Origin: Bacteroides sp. UBA7333
GTDB taxonomy: Bacteria; Bacteroidota; Bacteroidia; Bacteroidales; Bacteroidaceae
Direction of reading: 5' to 3'
Assembly (NCBI GenBank): GCA_002471195.1
Contig: DKPN01000027.1
Location: 34,495-98,494 of the forward strand
Length of the DNA: 64,000 nucleotides
Shown here: positions 1-8,484 of the stretch, piece by piece
Position numbering within the stretch: position 1 is the stretch's first letter
Layout: each line of letters starts with the position of its first letter
Position numbers and translations under genes: made by a program
The notes under the pieces: model-generated
Database searches by the model: none
The model's input: only the letters and a program-made list of their open reading frames with translations
Told to the model about the DNA's origin: nothing

Positions 1-1
1 A

Positions 2-1681
2 ATTGACACCTATGCTTGTTCTTCCGAATTGTTGGGAGGCTCCGGATCAGTATCAAGCAGCATCGGAACATTTTGTCATGAATTTAGCCATGTTTTAGGA
101 TTGGCCGACCACTACAATACCGTAAATCAAGGAGTCAATGTATTGGGCGAATTCGATTTGATGGAAAGCGGCAGCTATAACAACAATTCAAAAACTCCGG
201 CTGCTTACAACGCTTTTGAAAGATATACGGTAGGATGGCTTGAGTTGGAAGAAATCAATACCAAACAAGATGCCATGCAACTAGAACATATTGTTGAGAG
301 CAATAAGGCCTACAAATTGACAACAAGCAATCCGAATGAGTATTATATACTTGAAAACAGACAAAAAACCGGATGGGATGCCTATCTGCCTGCATCGGGA
401 TTAATGATTACTCATGTCGATTATAACAAATACGCATGGACTAGCAACAGCGTGAACGATAATGCAAGCCATCCAAGATTCAGACTGATTGCAGCCGATA
501 ATAATAACTCGGCCTACTCAATGTCGAAAGACTTATATCCAATAGCGGGTAATAATTCTTTTACTGATGAGTCAAAACCGGCTTCGATTACATGGAGAGG
601 TGAACAGTTAAACAAATGGATTACTAATATCACAAATAGAGATGGCATTGTTACATTCGATTTTATGGAAAATAAACTTGCCTCACCGCAAAACCCTATG
701 ATCAGAGAGGTTACACCCAATGGCTTCAAAGCAACATGGGAGTATCCGTCAGCAGCAGATGGCTTTTTAGTAACGCTTAATAAACTCGTTTTGCGAGAAG
801 GCGAACCCATTGCATTGACCGAAGACTTCTCTAAAATGACGGCAGGATCGTTTGCAAGTCCCAACGGAACCGATATCTCCTTCAGACTGGATAATTATAT
901 GCAAACAGCTGGATGGACCGGAGAAAAGGTGTTTCAAGCAGGAGGTTATTGCAAACTAGGCTCTAACTCATCGGCAGGTGCCATTACAACACCACCTATC
1001 AACTTGTCGGGCAATAACAACACATTTACAGTTGCAGTCAAGATAAAGAGTAATGGAAACAATAGAACTTTCAGAATTTCTTCGGGAAACCAAAATTTTG
1101 AAGGAGTTATGAATAACACCGACGAAACTCACGTGTATAAATTTACAAACGGAACAGCCTCCTCTTCAGTCACCATATCAGCTTTCGCTACAGGTGTTGC
1201 ATTTGTCGATGAAATCACAATTTATAATGGTGATGTGACATCCAATCTCAATACAGTAAACAGAGAAAGCGAAAAAGCACCTGCCAATGGCCAATGGAGC
1301 GACTATATTCGTAATAAAGTAACAGAGGTTAATACCACAGAAACATTCTATAATTTTACAAACTTAGAAGAAGCCGGAATCTACTCTTATACCGTAAAGG
1401 CATTAAACAACGGAAAAGAGTCGCCCAACTCGGATGAAGTGATTGTAGATTTAAAGAATACGGGTATTAAAAACGAAGTAATTCCTAACTGGATAAAAGT
1501 AGATAAACATTCGGTTATCGTTACAGCCAACATTGGCGATTGGATTGAGATTTACACTCCAAATGCCGTTTTAGTTAAAGCAGTAACGGCTATCAACGAA
1601 CAAACCTTTATTGATCTTCCGAAAGGAAATATCTATATTGTAAGAAAAGGCAACGATACCGCAAAGATTGTTGTTCCATAA
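2..1681 (+). CDS. Secreted M6-family metalloprotease with T9SS sorting domain (5' partial)
   Basis: The reading frame is open from base 2, so the start lies upstream of the window. The zinc-binding motif HEFSH with a following Asp (HVLGLADHY) lies within the first 35 codons and marks the M6 (immune inhibitor A-like) peptidase family, so only the C-terminal part of the catalytic domain is present. After it comes a fibronectin III-like stretch (starts near 'PMIREVTPNGFKATWEY') that appears split by a beta-rich, jelly-roll-like segment and resumes before 'IYSYTVKALNNGKES'. The last about 70 residues, ending 'NIYIVRKGNDTAKIVVP', look like a type A T9SS C-terminal sorting domain. The protein is therefore predicted to be exported by Sec, carried across the outer membrane by T9SS and attached to the surface or released. 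The catalytic assignment is firm; the substrate is unknown. Confidence 0.85.
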   Translation: MDTYACSSELLGGSGSVSSSIGTFCHEFSHVLGLADHYNTVNQGVNVLGEFDLMESGSYNNNSKTPAAYNAFERYTVGWLELEEINTKQDAMQLEHIVESNKAYKLTTSNPNEYYILENRQKTGWDAYLPASGLMITHVDYNKYAWTSNSVNDNASHPRFRLIAADNNNSAYSMSKDLYPIAGNNSFTDESKPASITWRGEQLNKWITNITNRDGIVTFDFMENKLASPQNPMIREVTPNGFKATWEYPSAADGFLVTLNKLVLREGEPIALTEDFSKMTAGSFASPNGTDISFRLDNYMQTAGWTGEKVFQAGGYCKLGSNSSAGAITTPPINLSGNNNTFTVAVKIKSNGNNRTFRISSGNQNFEGVMNNTDETHVYKFTNGTASSSVTISAFATGVAFVDEITIYNGDVTSNLNTVNRESEKAPANGQWSDYIRNKVTEVNTTETFYNFTNLEEAGIYSYTVKALNNGKESPNSDEVIVDLKNTGIKNEVIPNWIKVDKHSVIVTANIGDWIEIYTPNAVLVKAVTAINEQTFIDLPKGNIYIVRKGNDTAKIVVP

Positions 1682-1695
1682 AAACAGAACATTAC

Positions 1696-1741
1696 CTCAC
1701 AAATAAGGCTAGCAGAATAATTTGCTAGCCTTATTTGTGAG
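1696..1741. terminator. Perfect 19-bp hairpin between convergent genes
   Basis: Arms at 1696-1714 and 1723-1741 pair perfectly over 19 bp around an 8-nt loop (GAATAATT). It lies between the metalloprotease stop and the stop of the convergent small gene, so it probably ends transcription from both sides. No U-tract follows on either strand, so classical intrinsic termination is not certain. Transcript 3'-end protection is the alternative. Confidence 0.7.
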
Positions 1742-1762
1742 AATAATGTTGAAACGTAATCG

Positions 1763-2038
1763 TTATTCTTTATCGTACTTAGAAATTTCTTCTTTCGATA
1801 GTTTTTCAGCATGTCTATCTTTGCTGTCAATAGCCTTATCTAGCACTTCAATCGTATCGAAAGATTTCATAATAGAATCGACACTGTTTTCAATCACAAC
1901 CAATAAGTTGTCTTTAGCTTCGAAAAGAGATTTCAAATGTGCTTTTTGACCTTTTTCATCTTTTTTCATATTTTCACGTGCATATTGAATGCGAGTCGCA
2001 AAATCTTTTAAAATTGCTTTTAAATCTTGTTCTTTCAT
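1763..2038 (-). CDS. Small acidic/basic helical protein of unknown function
   Basis: I do not recognise a family. The 91-residue product starting at the ATG complementary to 2036-2038 ('MKEQDLKAILKDF') is highly charged and almost free of Gly and Pro, so it should be mostly alpha-helical and perhaps coiled-coil. The open frame extends 20 codons further upstream to 2098, but that extension is Asn/Ser/Ile-rich and unlike the rest, so the internal ATG is preferred. There is no signal peptide or membrane segment. It is a single gene, convergent with the metalloprotease and upstream of no obvious partner. Confidence 0.6.
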   Translation of the reverse strand: MKEQDLKAILKDFATRIQYARENMKKDEKGQKAHLKSLFEAKDNLLVVIENSVDSIMKSFDTIEVLDKAIDSKDRHAEKLSKEEISKYDKE

Positions 2039-2188
2039 ATCGAATACATTTTTATTTATTATACTACTTATAAATGATTTGGAACGTAAAATGTTCAATT
2101 CAAAGCAGTAAAATATTATATTCGATGTAGCGAACTCGATACAAACCTGATCGAAAGATATCGACTATTATTTAATATCGCGCATCTA

Positions 2189-2845
2189 TTATTCGAATTC
2201 TAACGTTCCAAAATGGTCGGGACGATGAAAGTCGGGCTTCTCAATCGGAATTGGATTCCATGATAAGAAATGAGGTGTTTCTAATTCATCACCGCATTTA
2301 TAGAAGTTGGCAGTAATGGTTTTACCATCCAATGATTCGATTTGATGCATAAAGAAAGCTGTGTAAGGTATTACTAAAGCCACCTCCCACTCTGTCTCGC
2401 CTACTCTCTCCTCGAATGTTTGAGTGCCTAAGCTCGACCAACGTTTCACTAACTGAGTGATATCCTTTGGAGCACGTTGACGGTTATTTCTTGCAGGACC
2501 GGCACCTATCAAGATAGTACCAATACAGTTGCACTCAATGTTATAATATACATCATCACCGCCGGGAACCGAAAAGAACTCAACACAAGAGTCTGTCCAA
2601 ACCGATCCGTCATCAACACCGTAATGGGCTCTTACACTTTTTTCTTTCACTCTAAAATGCAAGAGAATTGAATCGTTGGTATGCGCAATGCGAAATTCCA
2701 CATGTGGACGATAAGGATATTCTGCCCAGTTTACATTTTCTATTACTTGATAATTAACGCCCTCTTTATCGAAAAGAGCAGGCAACTCGATAGGTTGGAT
2801 AGAACCCACGCTCAATTTTGTAACTTTCATTCGTATTTTGTTCAA
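2189..2845 (-). CDS. CBM9-like carbohydrate-binding family protein
   Basis: The 218-residue product resembles the carbohydrate-binding family 9-like proteins common in Bacteroidetes: a single beta-sandwich domain with the typical 'VWTDSCVEFFSVPGGDDVYYNIECNCIGT' region in the middle and 'GETEWEVALVIPYTAFF' later on. No signal peptide is visible, so it may act in the cytoplasm, unlike xylanase CBM9 modules. A possible start at codon 6 (MKVTKLSV) is equally plausible. It lies 30 bp downstream of the SemiSWEET gene on the same strand and may be cotranscribed with it, which would join two sugar-related functions. The ligand is unknown. Confidence 0.75.
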   Translation of the reverse strand: MNKIRMKVTKLSVGSIQPIELPALFDKEGVNYQVIENVNWAEYPYRPHVEFRIAHTNDSILLHFRVKEKSVRAHYGVDDGSVWTDSCVEFFSVPGGDDVYYNIECNCIGTILIGAGPARNNRQRAPKDITQLVKRWSSLGTQTFEERVGETEWEVALVIPYTAFFMHQIESLDGKTITANFYKCGDELETPHFLSWNPIPIEKPDFHRPDHFGTLEFE

Positions 2846-2875
2846 TGTTATTAATTCGCAACATAAATGTTACAC

Positions 2876-3208
2876 TCAATCCCTGTTTTCTCTCTTTTTT
2901 TCCTCTTCTTTTTTCTTATCTATCTTATCGATATCACGATCGGATATTTTAAAATAATCGTTATGAATTTTAATACCGAAAATAATTGCGCTCGATGAGA
3001 AAGTTAAAATATTTGTTAGCAACAAAGGAAGATTACCTAGCATATAACCCTGTAAGCCAAAGAAGAAACCACCAATCGCCATCAACAAAAAGGTTCCCAA
3101 AGCGATGTCATCAGTTTTACGAGTGCGAACCGTATGTATGGCTTGTGGAAGATAACCAAATACCATACAAACAGACGCAATATAACCTATAATATCAGAC
3201 CATTCCAT
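2876..3208 (-). CDS. SemiSWEET/MtN3-type sugar transporter
   Basis: This is a 110-residue membrane protein with three hydrophobic helices and the PQ-loop signature 'GYLPQAIHTVRTRKTDDI' near residues 18-35. That length and motif are typical of bacterial SemiSWEETs, which work as homodimers to move mono- or disaccharides across the inner membrane. The C-terminal 25 residues are very rich in Lys, Glu and Asp and probably form a cytoplasmic tail. It is likely the first gene of a two-gene unit with the CBM9-like gene. An unusual inverted repeat lies just upstream (3244-3281). Substrate not deducible. Confidence 0.85.
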   Translation of the reverse strand: MEWSDIIGYIASVCMVFGYLPQAIHTVRTRKTDDIALGTFLLMAIGGFFFGLQGYMLGNLPLLLTNILTFSSSAIIFGIKIHNDYFKISDRDIDKIDKKKEEEKKRENRD

Positions 3209-3243
3209 AATTTAATTTGTTTTTAATTAATACTATTAATATT

Positions 3244-3281
3244 GTAGTATAACCATCAATCATATACAAAGGTTATACTAC
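3244..3281. repeat. 11-bp inverted repeat between SemiSWEET and dus
   Basis: Arms GTAGTATAACC (3244-3254) and GGTTATACTAC (3271-3281) are perfect reverse complements separated by 16 bp. The repeat sits 35 bp upstream of the SemiSWEET start and 90 bp before the dus promoter. It could be an operator for a dimeric regulator or a hairpin in the SemiSWEET leader. Confidence 0.6.
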
Positions 3282-3370
3282 AGAAAGATAAAAGTACAAA
3301 AAGTCGTGATAATAAACTTAAATGATAGATGTTTTTTCTCGATATAATGGATGAGATCATACAAAATCGT

Positions 3371-3378
3371 TACATTTG
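3371..3378 (+). promoter_or_regulatory. Predicted -7 element of dus (TACATTTG)
   Basis: Matches the Bacteroidetes -7 consensus TAnnTTTG and lies 23 bp before the dus start. No clear TTTG -33 element was found at the right distance. Confidence 0.5.
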
Positions 3379-3401
3379 TCTATCATTAACGTATTCAAAA
3401 A

Positions 3402-4340
3402 ATGTCAACACATACGCTTCCTATTTACTTTGCTCCACTTCAAGGATATACAGAATGGGCCTATCGCAATGCTCACCATAAAGTATTTGGAGGCATCGAC
3501 ACCTATTATACTCCGTTTGTCAGATTCGATAAAGACGGTTTTAGAAATAAGGATATTCGCGATATCTCTCCCTCTAGCAATTGTGTACATAAGTTGGTGC
3601 CACAACTCATTGCGAATGATCTAGACAAAGCAGATACCATTTCGACTCTTTTCATAGAGAACCATTATACAGAGATTGATATTAATCTAGGTTGTCCCTT
3701 TCCTCTGATTGCCAAACGACACAATGGATCGGGTATACTCCCCTATCCCAATGAGGTAGAAAGTCTGTTGAAGATTGTTGATAAACATCCCGATATCGAC
3801 TTTACAGTAAAAATGCGTTTGGGATGGAGCCAAGCTGATGAGTGTTTGGCGCTGGCCGAAAAACTGAATAAGGCTCGTTTAAAACACATCACACTACACC
3901 CGCGCTTGGGAACTCAACAATATAAAGGTGAAGTCGATTTAGAAGGCTTTGCTGCATTTTCAGAGAATTGTAAGCATCCATTAATCTATAATGGCGATAT
4001 TCAATCGACACAAGATATTAGAGAGATACAAAGTAAATTTCCCAATTTAGCCGGCGTTATGATAGGAAGAGGGCTTTTGTCACATCCGGCAATGGCTTTA
4101 GAGTATTGTACGGAAGAGGTATTGACAGAGGAACTATATTGGCAGAAAATAAAAGAGATGCACAAAGAGGTATTCAATCAATATGAGCAACAAATTGAAG
4201 GGGGAGAGGCACAATTGCTTCATAAGATGAAAACATTTTGGGAGTATTTAGAACCACAGATCGGTCATAAAAAAGCAAAAGCGATTCGCAAAAGTAAATC
4301 GCTTCATGTATATTGGGAAAAGGTGAATACTACATTCTAA
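3402..4340 (+). CDS. dus: tRNA-dihydrouridine synthase
   Basis: This flavoenzyme reduces specific uridines in the tRNA D-loop to dihydrouridine using NADPH. The 312-residue length and motifs fit: N-terminal FMN-barrel start 'IYFAPLQGYTEWAYRNAH', the catalytic-Cys motif 'DINLGCPFPLIAKRHNGSG' near residues 91-109, 'FTVKMRLGW' and 'LIYNGDIQSTQDI', and the FMN-phosphate loop 'GVMIGRGLLSHPAM'. The start at 3402 follows a TACATTTG promoter element by a few bases. The gene is monocistronic, convergent with the DUF4348 gene. The exact uridine positions modified cannot be told. Confidence 0.93.
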   Translation: MSTHTLPIYFAPLQGYTEWAYRNAHHKVFGGIDTYYTPFVRFDKDGFRNKDIRDISPSSNCVHKLVPQLIANDLDKADTISTLFIENHYTEIDINLGCPFPLIAKRHNGSGILPYPNEVESLLKIVDKHPDIDFTVKMRLGWSQADECLALAEKLNKARLKHITLHPRLGTQQYKGEVDLEGFAAFSENCKHPLIYNGDIQSTQDIREIQSKFPNLAGVMIGRGLLSHPAMALEYCTEEVLTEELYWQKIKEMHKEVFNQYEQQIEGGEAQLLHKMKTFWEYLEPQIGHKKAKAIRKSKSLHVYWEKVNTTF

Positions 4341-4359
4341 AATGTGAGGTGCATTCTCT

Positions 4360-4893
4360 TTAAGGATGCATCTCTTTGAAGATATTATTATCCTCTTGCA
4401 CCTGCTTAACAGATTCATTCAATTCTTCGGCAGGCAGATCAAATCCGTACCATCCGGTATAACTATCTACTACATACCATGTGCCATTAATTAGTTGAAA
4501 TTCGACTCTAAGATCTATTTCCGATTCTTCGAAACCTGCTTCAAAAATCTTCTTTTTAGGTTCGTCTACTACAAAGTGCGCCACATACACACTACCATCC
4601 TCTTGTTCATAACGCTCTTGTTTGAAAACGCCATCTTCCAACAAAGGCCATTTCTCTTGGGTGAATGGAAACTTCTTTTCCGTTTCTCCATCTTCTGACA
4701 ATAGAATAATAGGCGATTTTAATGGAAACTTGATACGCGACAACTGAAAAGCCGCACTATTGGTAAATTGATTTAAAAACGTTGTAAAATCCTCGCCTTT
4801 GTTTGCCGAAGGTTGATGCGCATTAATAGATGAACTCCATCCGGCACTCAAAACGAATATCAACAGGCAGACAATAAGTGGTTTATATTTCAT
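4360..4893 (-). CDS. DUF4348-like exported protein
   Basis: The 177-residue protein has an N-terminal signal peptide ('MKYKPLIVCLLIFVLSAGWSSSINA') followed by a soluble domain resembling DUF4348, a family found in Bacteroidales and without a known function. Visible features are the stretch 'EDFTTFLNQFTNSAAFQLSRIKFPL' and the C-terminal 'LINGTWYVVDSYTGWYGF', which look like an NTF2-like beta-sheet fold. It stands alone with its own promoter and faces dus. Periplasmic localisation is inferred from the signal peptide; there is no lipobox. Confidence 0.7.
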   Translation of the reverse strand: MKYKPLIVCLLIFVLSAGWSSSINAHQPSANKGEDFTTFLNQFTNSAAFQLSRIKFPLKSPIILLSEDGETEKKFPFTQEKWPLLEDGVFKQERYEQEDGSVYVAHFVVDEPKKKIFEAGFEESEIDLRVEFQLINGTWYVVDSYTGWYGFDLPAEELNESVKQVQEDNNIFKEMHP

Positions 4894-4917
4894 AACAAAT
4901 ACATTATTAGATGCTTA

Positions 4918-4925
4918 CAAAGATA
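4918..4925 (-). promoter_or_regulatory. Predicted -7 element of the DUF4348 gene
   Basis: On the minus strand this reads TATCTTTG, an exact match to TAnnTTTG, 25 bp upstream of the start. Confidence 0.5.
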
Positions 4926-4942
4926 GAAACAATTTGATACCC

Positions 4943-6214
4943 TCAATACTTTTTCCTTAAATATTCATATCCGAAACGACAGTAAAGACACTTTTTCTGA
5001 TCGCAATACTCTTTCTGTAACTGTATTAATGCTTGACCATCAGCAGCGTTAAACACGTCAATACCAACAGCCGACCACATTCGAGTGATGTAATTGTTTT
5101 CGGCTTTCAGCTCTTCGAGAAGTCTACCCGCACGCTGACACAACACATCATTGCATCGATGAATACCATAAGCATATAAAAATGGAATCACAGCATTAAT
5201 CACCAATATATTCTGCGCAGTATTGCCCAATTTTTTATCGCGCATTGGGGATGGACGACCAAAAATATAATGTTCGCGCCAGTATTCAGAAGTTTGAGTT
5301 GTCAGGAGCAAACGTAAATCATCAATAGAGGTTGCCTCCATAACTTTCGAAAACAAACCTCGACTCTTGCAATACCAAAACGCCAATTGCGCCAATCGAA
5401 TATGAGGGAAATTATCTGGACGCAATCTCAAAAACTTCCAATGTGTAGCTTCTATACCTTTAGGAAGCGAATAGGTATGCCGGAGATATTGAAACTCTTT
5501 TTGTAATTTCTCCATATATTCATCCTCCGCTTTGGCATCGAGCAATCCCGCCATTCCAAGAAATATAGCTTCCAGTTTGAATACATCATCTCTCACTTTA
5601 TCAATTTGTCTAAATGGTATCTTATGTGCCCATCTTTCGAAAGTATCACTATTTAACCCAACACCCAAATAACGGGCTAAGGTCATAAAAAAAGCATCTT
5701 CCCAATTATTATTTACATCTTTCACTCGTTGGTTGATAGTGGCTGTTTTCTGTTCGAATCTTTCGGTTTGAAGTGCCGTAAGCCACGAATGTATGGTTAT
5801 GGTAGGTAGCTCTTTTATAACCGAATAGCATGCGGGCGACACATCGGTTTTAGAAAGATAATTATAGTTGGAACGCACATATTCAGGGCAGTCTAGTTGC
5901 AGTTGTGGAATCAATTCTCCGTTGGTTCGATACGTTTCGCAATCGGCCCTACCTACTACATGCAATATCACTGAGTCGTATGCTACATTCTTATCATGTC
6001 CATGCACATTCCAATGCGATGCGTGACTATGGATCTCTATATTTCCTACCCATAACGTATCATCTATTTTAAGCTTGGCATTAAAGAAGTCGGGGCCGGC
6101 ATTTGAGTTGTGCAACCCTACATCAATGATTTGAACATTTCTTCCATCGGTTGTGCTCAAAGCATGCAATGGAAAAATTTTGTGTTTCCATACATAGTGA
6201 AGTAGCTGTTCCAT
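4943..6214 (-). CDS. DUF2851 family protein
   Basis: The 423-residue protein belongs to the DUF2851 family, widespread in Bacteroidetes and of unknown function. Characteristic segments are the N-terminal 'LLHYVWKHKIFPL' and 'VGLHNSNAGPDFFNAKLKID', followed by 'WVGNIEIHSHASHWNVHGHD', and a C-terminal 'CLYCRFGYEYLRKKY' with a pair of cysteines near the end ('CDQKKCLYC'). The frame is open 62 codons further upstream, but that part overlaps dapB and its promoter, so the ATG at 6212-6214 is chosen. It is transcribed divergently from dapB. The conserved His and Asp residues suggest a metal-dependent enzyme, but this is only a guess. Confidence 0.85.
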   Translation of the reverse strand: MEQLLHYVWKHKIFPLHALSTTDGRNVQIIDVGLHNSNAGPDFFNAKLKIDDTLWVGNIEIHSHASHWNVHGHDKNVAYDSVILHVVGRADCETYRTNGELIPQLQLDCPEYVRSNYNYLSKTDVSPACYSVIKELPTITIHSWLTALQTERFEQKTATINQRVKDVNNNWEDAFFMTLARYLGVGLNSDTFERWAHKIPFRQIDKVRDDVFKLEAIFLGMAGLLDAKAEDEYMEKLQKEFQYLRHTYSLPKGIEATHWKFLRLRPDNFPHIRLAQLAFWYCKSRGLFSKVMEATSIDDLRLLLTTQTSEYWREHYIFGRPSPMRDKKLGNTAQNILVINAVIPFLYAYGIHRCNDVLCQRAGRLLEELKAENNYITRMWSAVGIDVFNAADGQALIQLQKEYCDQKKCLYCRFGYEYLRKKY

Positions 6215-6240
6215 TGTTAACAAGAGGTTAAAGTGTACAA

Positions 6241-6266
6241 CAAATGTAATAAAAATAGTATATTTG
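6241..6266. promoter_or_regulatory. Divergent promoter pair for DUF2851 gene and dapB
   Basis: Two TAnnTTTG elements lie back to back: TACATTTG on the minus strand (6241-6248), serving the DUF2851 gene, and TATATTTG on the plus strand (6259-6266), serving dapB. Only 10 bp separate the -7 elements, so the two polymerase footprints would overlap and the genes may interfere with each other. Confidence 0.55.
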
Positions 6267-6299
6267 CGACTAATAATTAGAACATTAGTAAGTAAGACA

Positions 6300-7028
6300 A
6301 TGAATATTGCATTAATAGGATATGGAAAGATGGGCAAAGAGATCGAAAAGATAGCCCTTAATCGCGGACATAAGATTGTATGTGTCATCGACATAAACAA
6401 TCAAGACGATTTTAACTCTGAAGCTTTCCGGTCGGCCGACGTAGCCATCGAATTCACTAACCCAATGGTAGCTTATAGTAATTATATCCGTACCTTTGAA
6501 GCAGGTGTAAAATTGGTTTCGGGTAGTACGGGATGGATGGCTGAGCACGGAGAAGAGATAAAAAACATGTGTAACGATGGAGGAAAAACACTTTTCTGGT
6601 CATCAAACTTCAGCCTGGGTGTCGCTATCTTTTCGGCAGTAAACAAGTATTTGGCTAAGATCATGAACCAATTTCCTGAGTATGATGTAACGATGACCGA
6701 ATCGCACCATATACATAAATTGGATGCTCCAAGCGGTACAGCCATAACACTTGCCGAAGGAGTTTTAGAGAATCTTGTTCGCAAAACATCTTGGGTCAAA
6801 GAAGAGGCGAAATCAGTCAACGAATTGCCAATTCACTCTATTCGCGAAGGTGAAATATTTGGAATACATACTATTCGTTACGACTCTGATGCCGATAGTA
6901 TCTCTATCACCCACGATGCAAAAAACCGCAGCGGATTTGCACTCGGAGCAGTTTTGGCTGCCGAATACACAGCCAATCATGAAGGCTATCTTGGCATGGA
7001 CGACTTGTTTCCATTCTTAAAATCATAA
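6300..7028 (+). CDS. dapB: 4-hydroxy-tetrahydrodipicolinate reductase
   Basis: DapB reduces 4-hydroxy-tetrahydrodipicolinate with NAD(P)H in lysine and diaminopimelate synthesis, which feeds peptidoglycan. The N-terminal Rossmann motif reads 'IALIGYGKMGKEIEKIA' and the catalytic and substrate-binding signature 'ESHHIHKLDAPSGTA' lies near residues 137-151. The length of 242 residues is normal. A longer frame opens at 6264, but the ATG at 6300 gives the canonical N-terminus 'MNIALIGYGKMG' and lies right after the promoter. It begins a probable operon with lepB, the lepB paralogue and wbqC (gaps 22, 6 and 30 bp). Confidence 0.97.
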   Translation: MNIALIGYGKMGKEIEKIALNRGHKIVCVIDINNQDDFNSEAFRSADVAIEFTNPMVAYSNYIRTFEAGVKLVSGSTGWMAEHGEEIKNMCNDGGKTLFWSSNFSLGVAIFSAVNKYLAKIMNQFPEYDVTMTESHHIHKLDAPSGTAITLAEGVLENLVRKTSWVKEEAKSVNELPIHSIREGEIFGIHTIRYDSDADSISITHDAKNRSGFALGAVLAAEYTANHEGYLGMDDLFPFLKS

Positions 7029-7050
7029 ACTATATTATAACACACATATC

Positions 7051-8478
7051 ATGAGAAAAGCAACGCGTGCTCAATGGATTAAGTTCTCAATTGTCACTCT
7101 ATTATATTTAGCCTTCCTCTTTTGGGTAAAAAGTTGGTTGGGTTTAATCGTACTACCTTTCATCTTCGACTTATATATCACAAAAAAAATACCTTGGGCA
7201 TTCTGGAAAGAGAGCAAAAACAAAACAGTTCGTACGGTAATGAGTTGGGTAGATGCCATTGTTTTTGCATTGGTAGCGGTATATTTTGTCAATATATTCG
7301 TTTTTCAAAACTATCAGATACCCTCTTCTTCGCTAGAGAAATCACTATTGGTAGGCGATTTCCTATTGGTAAGCAAAATGAGCTACGGACCTCGTGTACC
7401 CAACACTCCTCTTTCGATGCCACTCACACAACATACGATGCCTATTACCAACACAAAGTCGTATATTGAGTGGCCTAAGTGGGATTATAAACGCGTGCCA
7501 GGTTTCGGCGATGTAAAACGAAACGATATTGTGGTGTTCAACTTCCCTGCCGGTGATACGGTTTCGACAGTTTATCAACAAACTGATTTCTTTACAAATA
7601 TGGCCATCAATAAAGGTCGTCAGCTCTATTCGAAACCCATCAATATGGATAGTTTAACACGCGAACAGCAACGTACCGTTTACGATCTATACTATAACGC
7701 AGGTAGCAAATACATCAAAGAGCATCCTGAGATGTATGGCGAAATTATTTCGCGCCCGGTAGATAGACGCGAGAATTATGTAAAACGTGCTACCGGAGTA
7801 CCGGGTGATACATTGCAAATTATCGATCGTGCCATCTATATTGATGGGGTAAAACAAGCCGACCCCGAAGACATTCAATTCTTCTATAAAATTTATGGAA
7901 CCGGGAAAAACATACCATTAAATTATCTACGCGACGATTTAGGACTGAGCATGGAAGATCTTCAAGGATATGAACCGGGAGCTACTCTTTTTGCACTACC
8001 TCTTACAAAAGCGGCTCACGACAAGCTGTTGGGTCGTAAAGATTATGTTAGAGCTATCGAAAATATCAATATAGAGCCTTCACACGATCTTTATCCCCAA
8101 AACCTATATACCGATTGGACCATCGACAACTATGGCCCTATCTGGATTCCTAAAAAAGGAGAAACCGTTGAGTTGAACTTCGACAATCTTGCCATTTACG
8201 AAAGACCTATTGTTGCCTACGAAGGCAATAAGCTGGAAGTAAAAGATGGTAAAATATACATTAATGGCGAACCAACCAACCAATACACATTCAAAATGGA
8301 TTACTATTGGATGATGGGCGACAATCGTCATAACTCACAAGATTCACGCTATTGGGGCTTTGTGCCCGAAGACCACGTAGTAGGTAAACCACTGGTGGTA
8401 TGGTTATCGCTCGATAAAGACCGTGGATGGTTTAATGGTAAAGTTCGTTGGAATCGCCTATTCAAATGGGTAGGATAA
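7051..8478 (+). CDS. lepB: Signal peptidase I
   Basis: This membrane serine protease removes signal peptides from exported proteins. The 475-residue length is typical of the enlarged Bacteroidetes form. It has two or three N-terminal hydrophobic segments (about residues 12-42 and 64-86), the catalytic Ser in 'QIPSSSLEKSLL' (Ser94), the general-base Lys in 'NYVKRATGVPGD' (Lys245), and the box E motif 'MGDNRHNSQDSRYWGFVPE' near the C-terminus. The dyad is intact, so this is the active member of the tandem pair. About 150 residues are inserted between box B and the Lys box compared with the E. coli enzyme. It follows dapB by 22 bp. Confidence 0.96.
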   Translation: MRKATRAQWIKFSIVTLLYLAFLFWVKSWLGLIVLPFIFDLYITKKIPWAFWKESKNKTVRTVMSWVDAIVFALVAVYFVNIFVFQNYQIPSSSLEKSLLVGDFLLVSKMSYGPRVPNTPLSMPLTQHTMPITNTKSYIEWPKWDYKRVPGFGDVKRNDIVVFNFPAGDTVSTVYQQTDFFTNMAINKGRQLYSKPINMDSLTREQQRTVYDLYYNAGSKYIKEHPEMYGEIISRPVDRRENYVKRATGVPGDTLQIIDRAIYIDGVKQADPEDIQFFYKIYGTGKNIPLNYLRDDLGLSMEDLQGYEPGATLFALPLTKAAHDKLLGRKDYVRAIENINIEPSHDLYPQNLYTDWTIDNYGPIWIPKKGETVELNFDNLAIYERPIVAYEGNKLEVKDGKIYINGEPTNQYTFKMDYYWMMGDNRHNSQDSRYWGFVPEDHVVGKPLVVWLSLDKDRGWFNGKVRWNRLFKWVG

Positions 8479-8484
8479 AGCCCT

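Noticed and set aside
514..864. 116-codon minus-strand frame opposite the metalloprotease
   Set aside because: It is antisense to a conserved domain with no promoter or family match.
6215..6400. N-terminal extension of the DUF2851 gene
   Set aside because: It overlaps dapB and both promoters and encodes a low-complexity hydrophobic stretch that is not part of the family.
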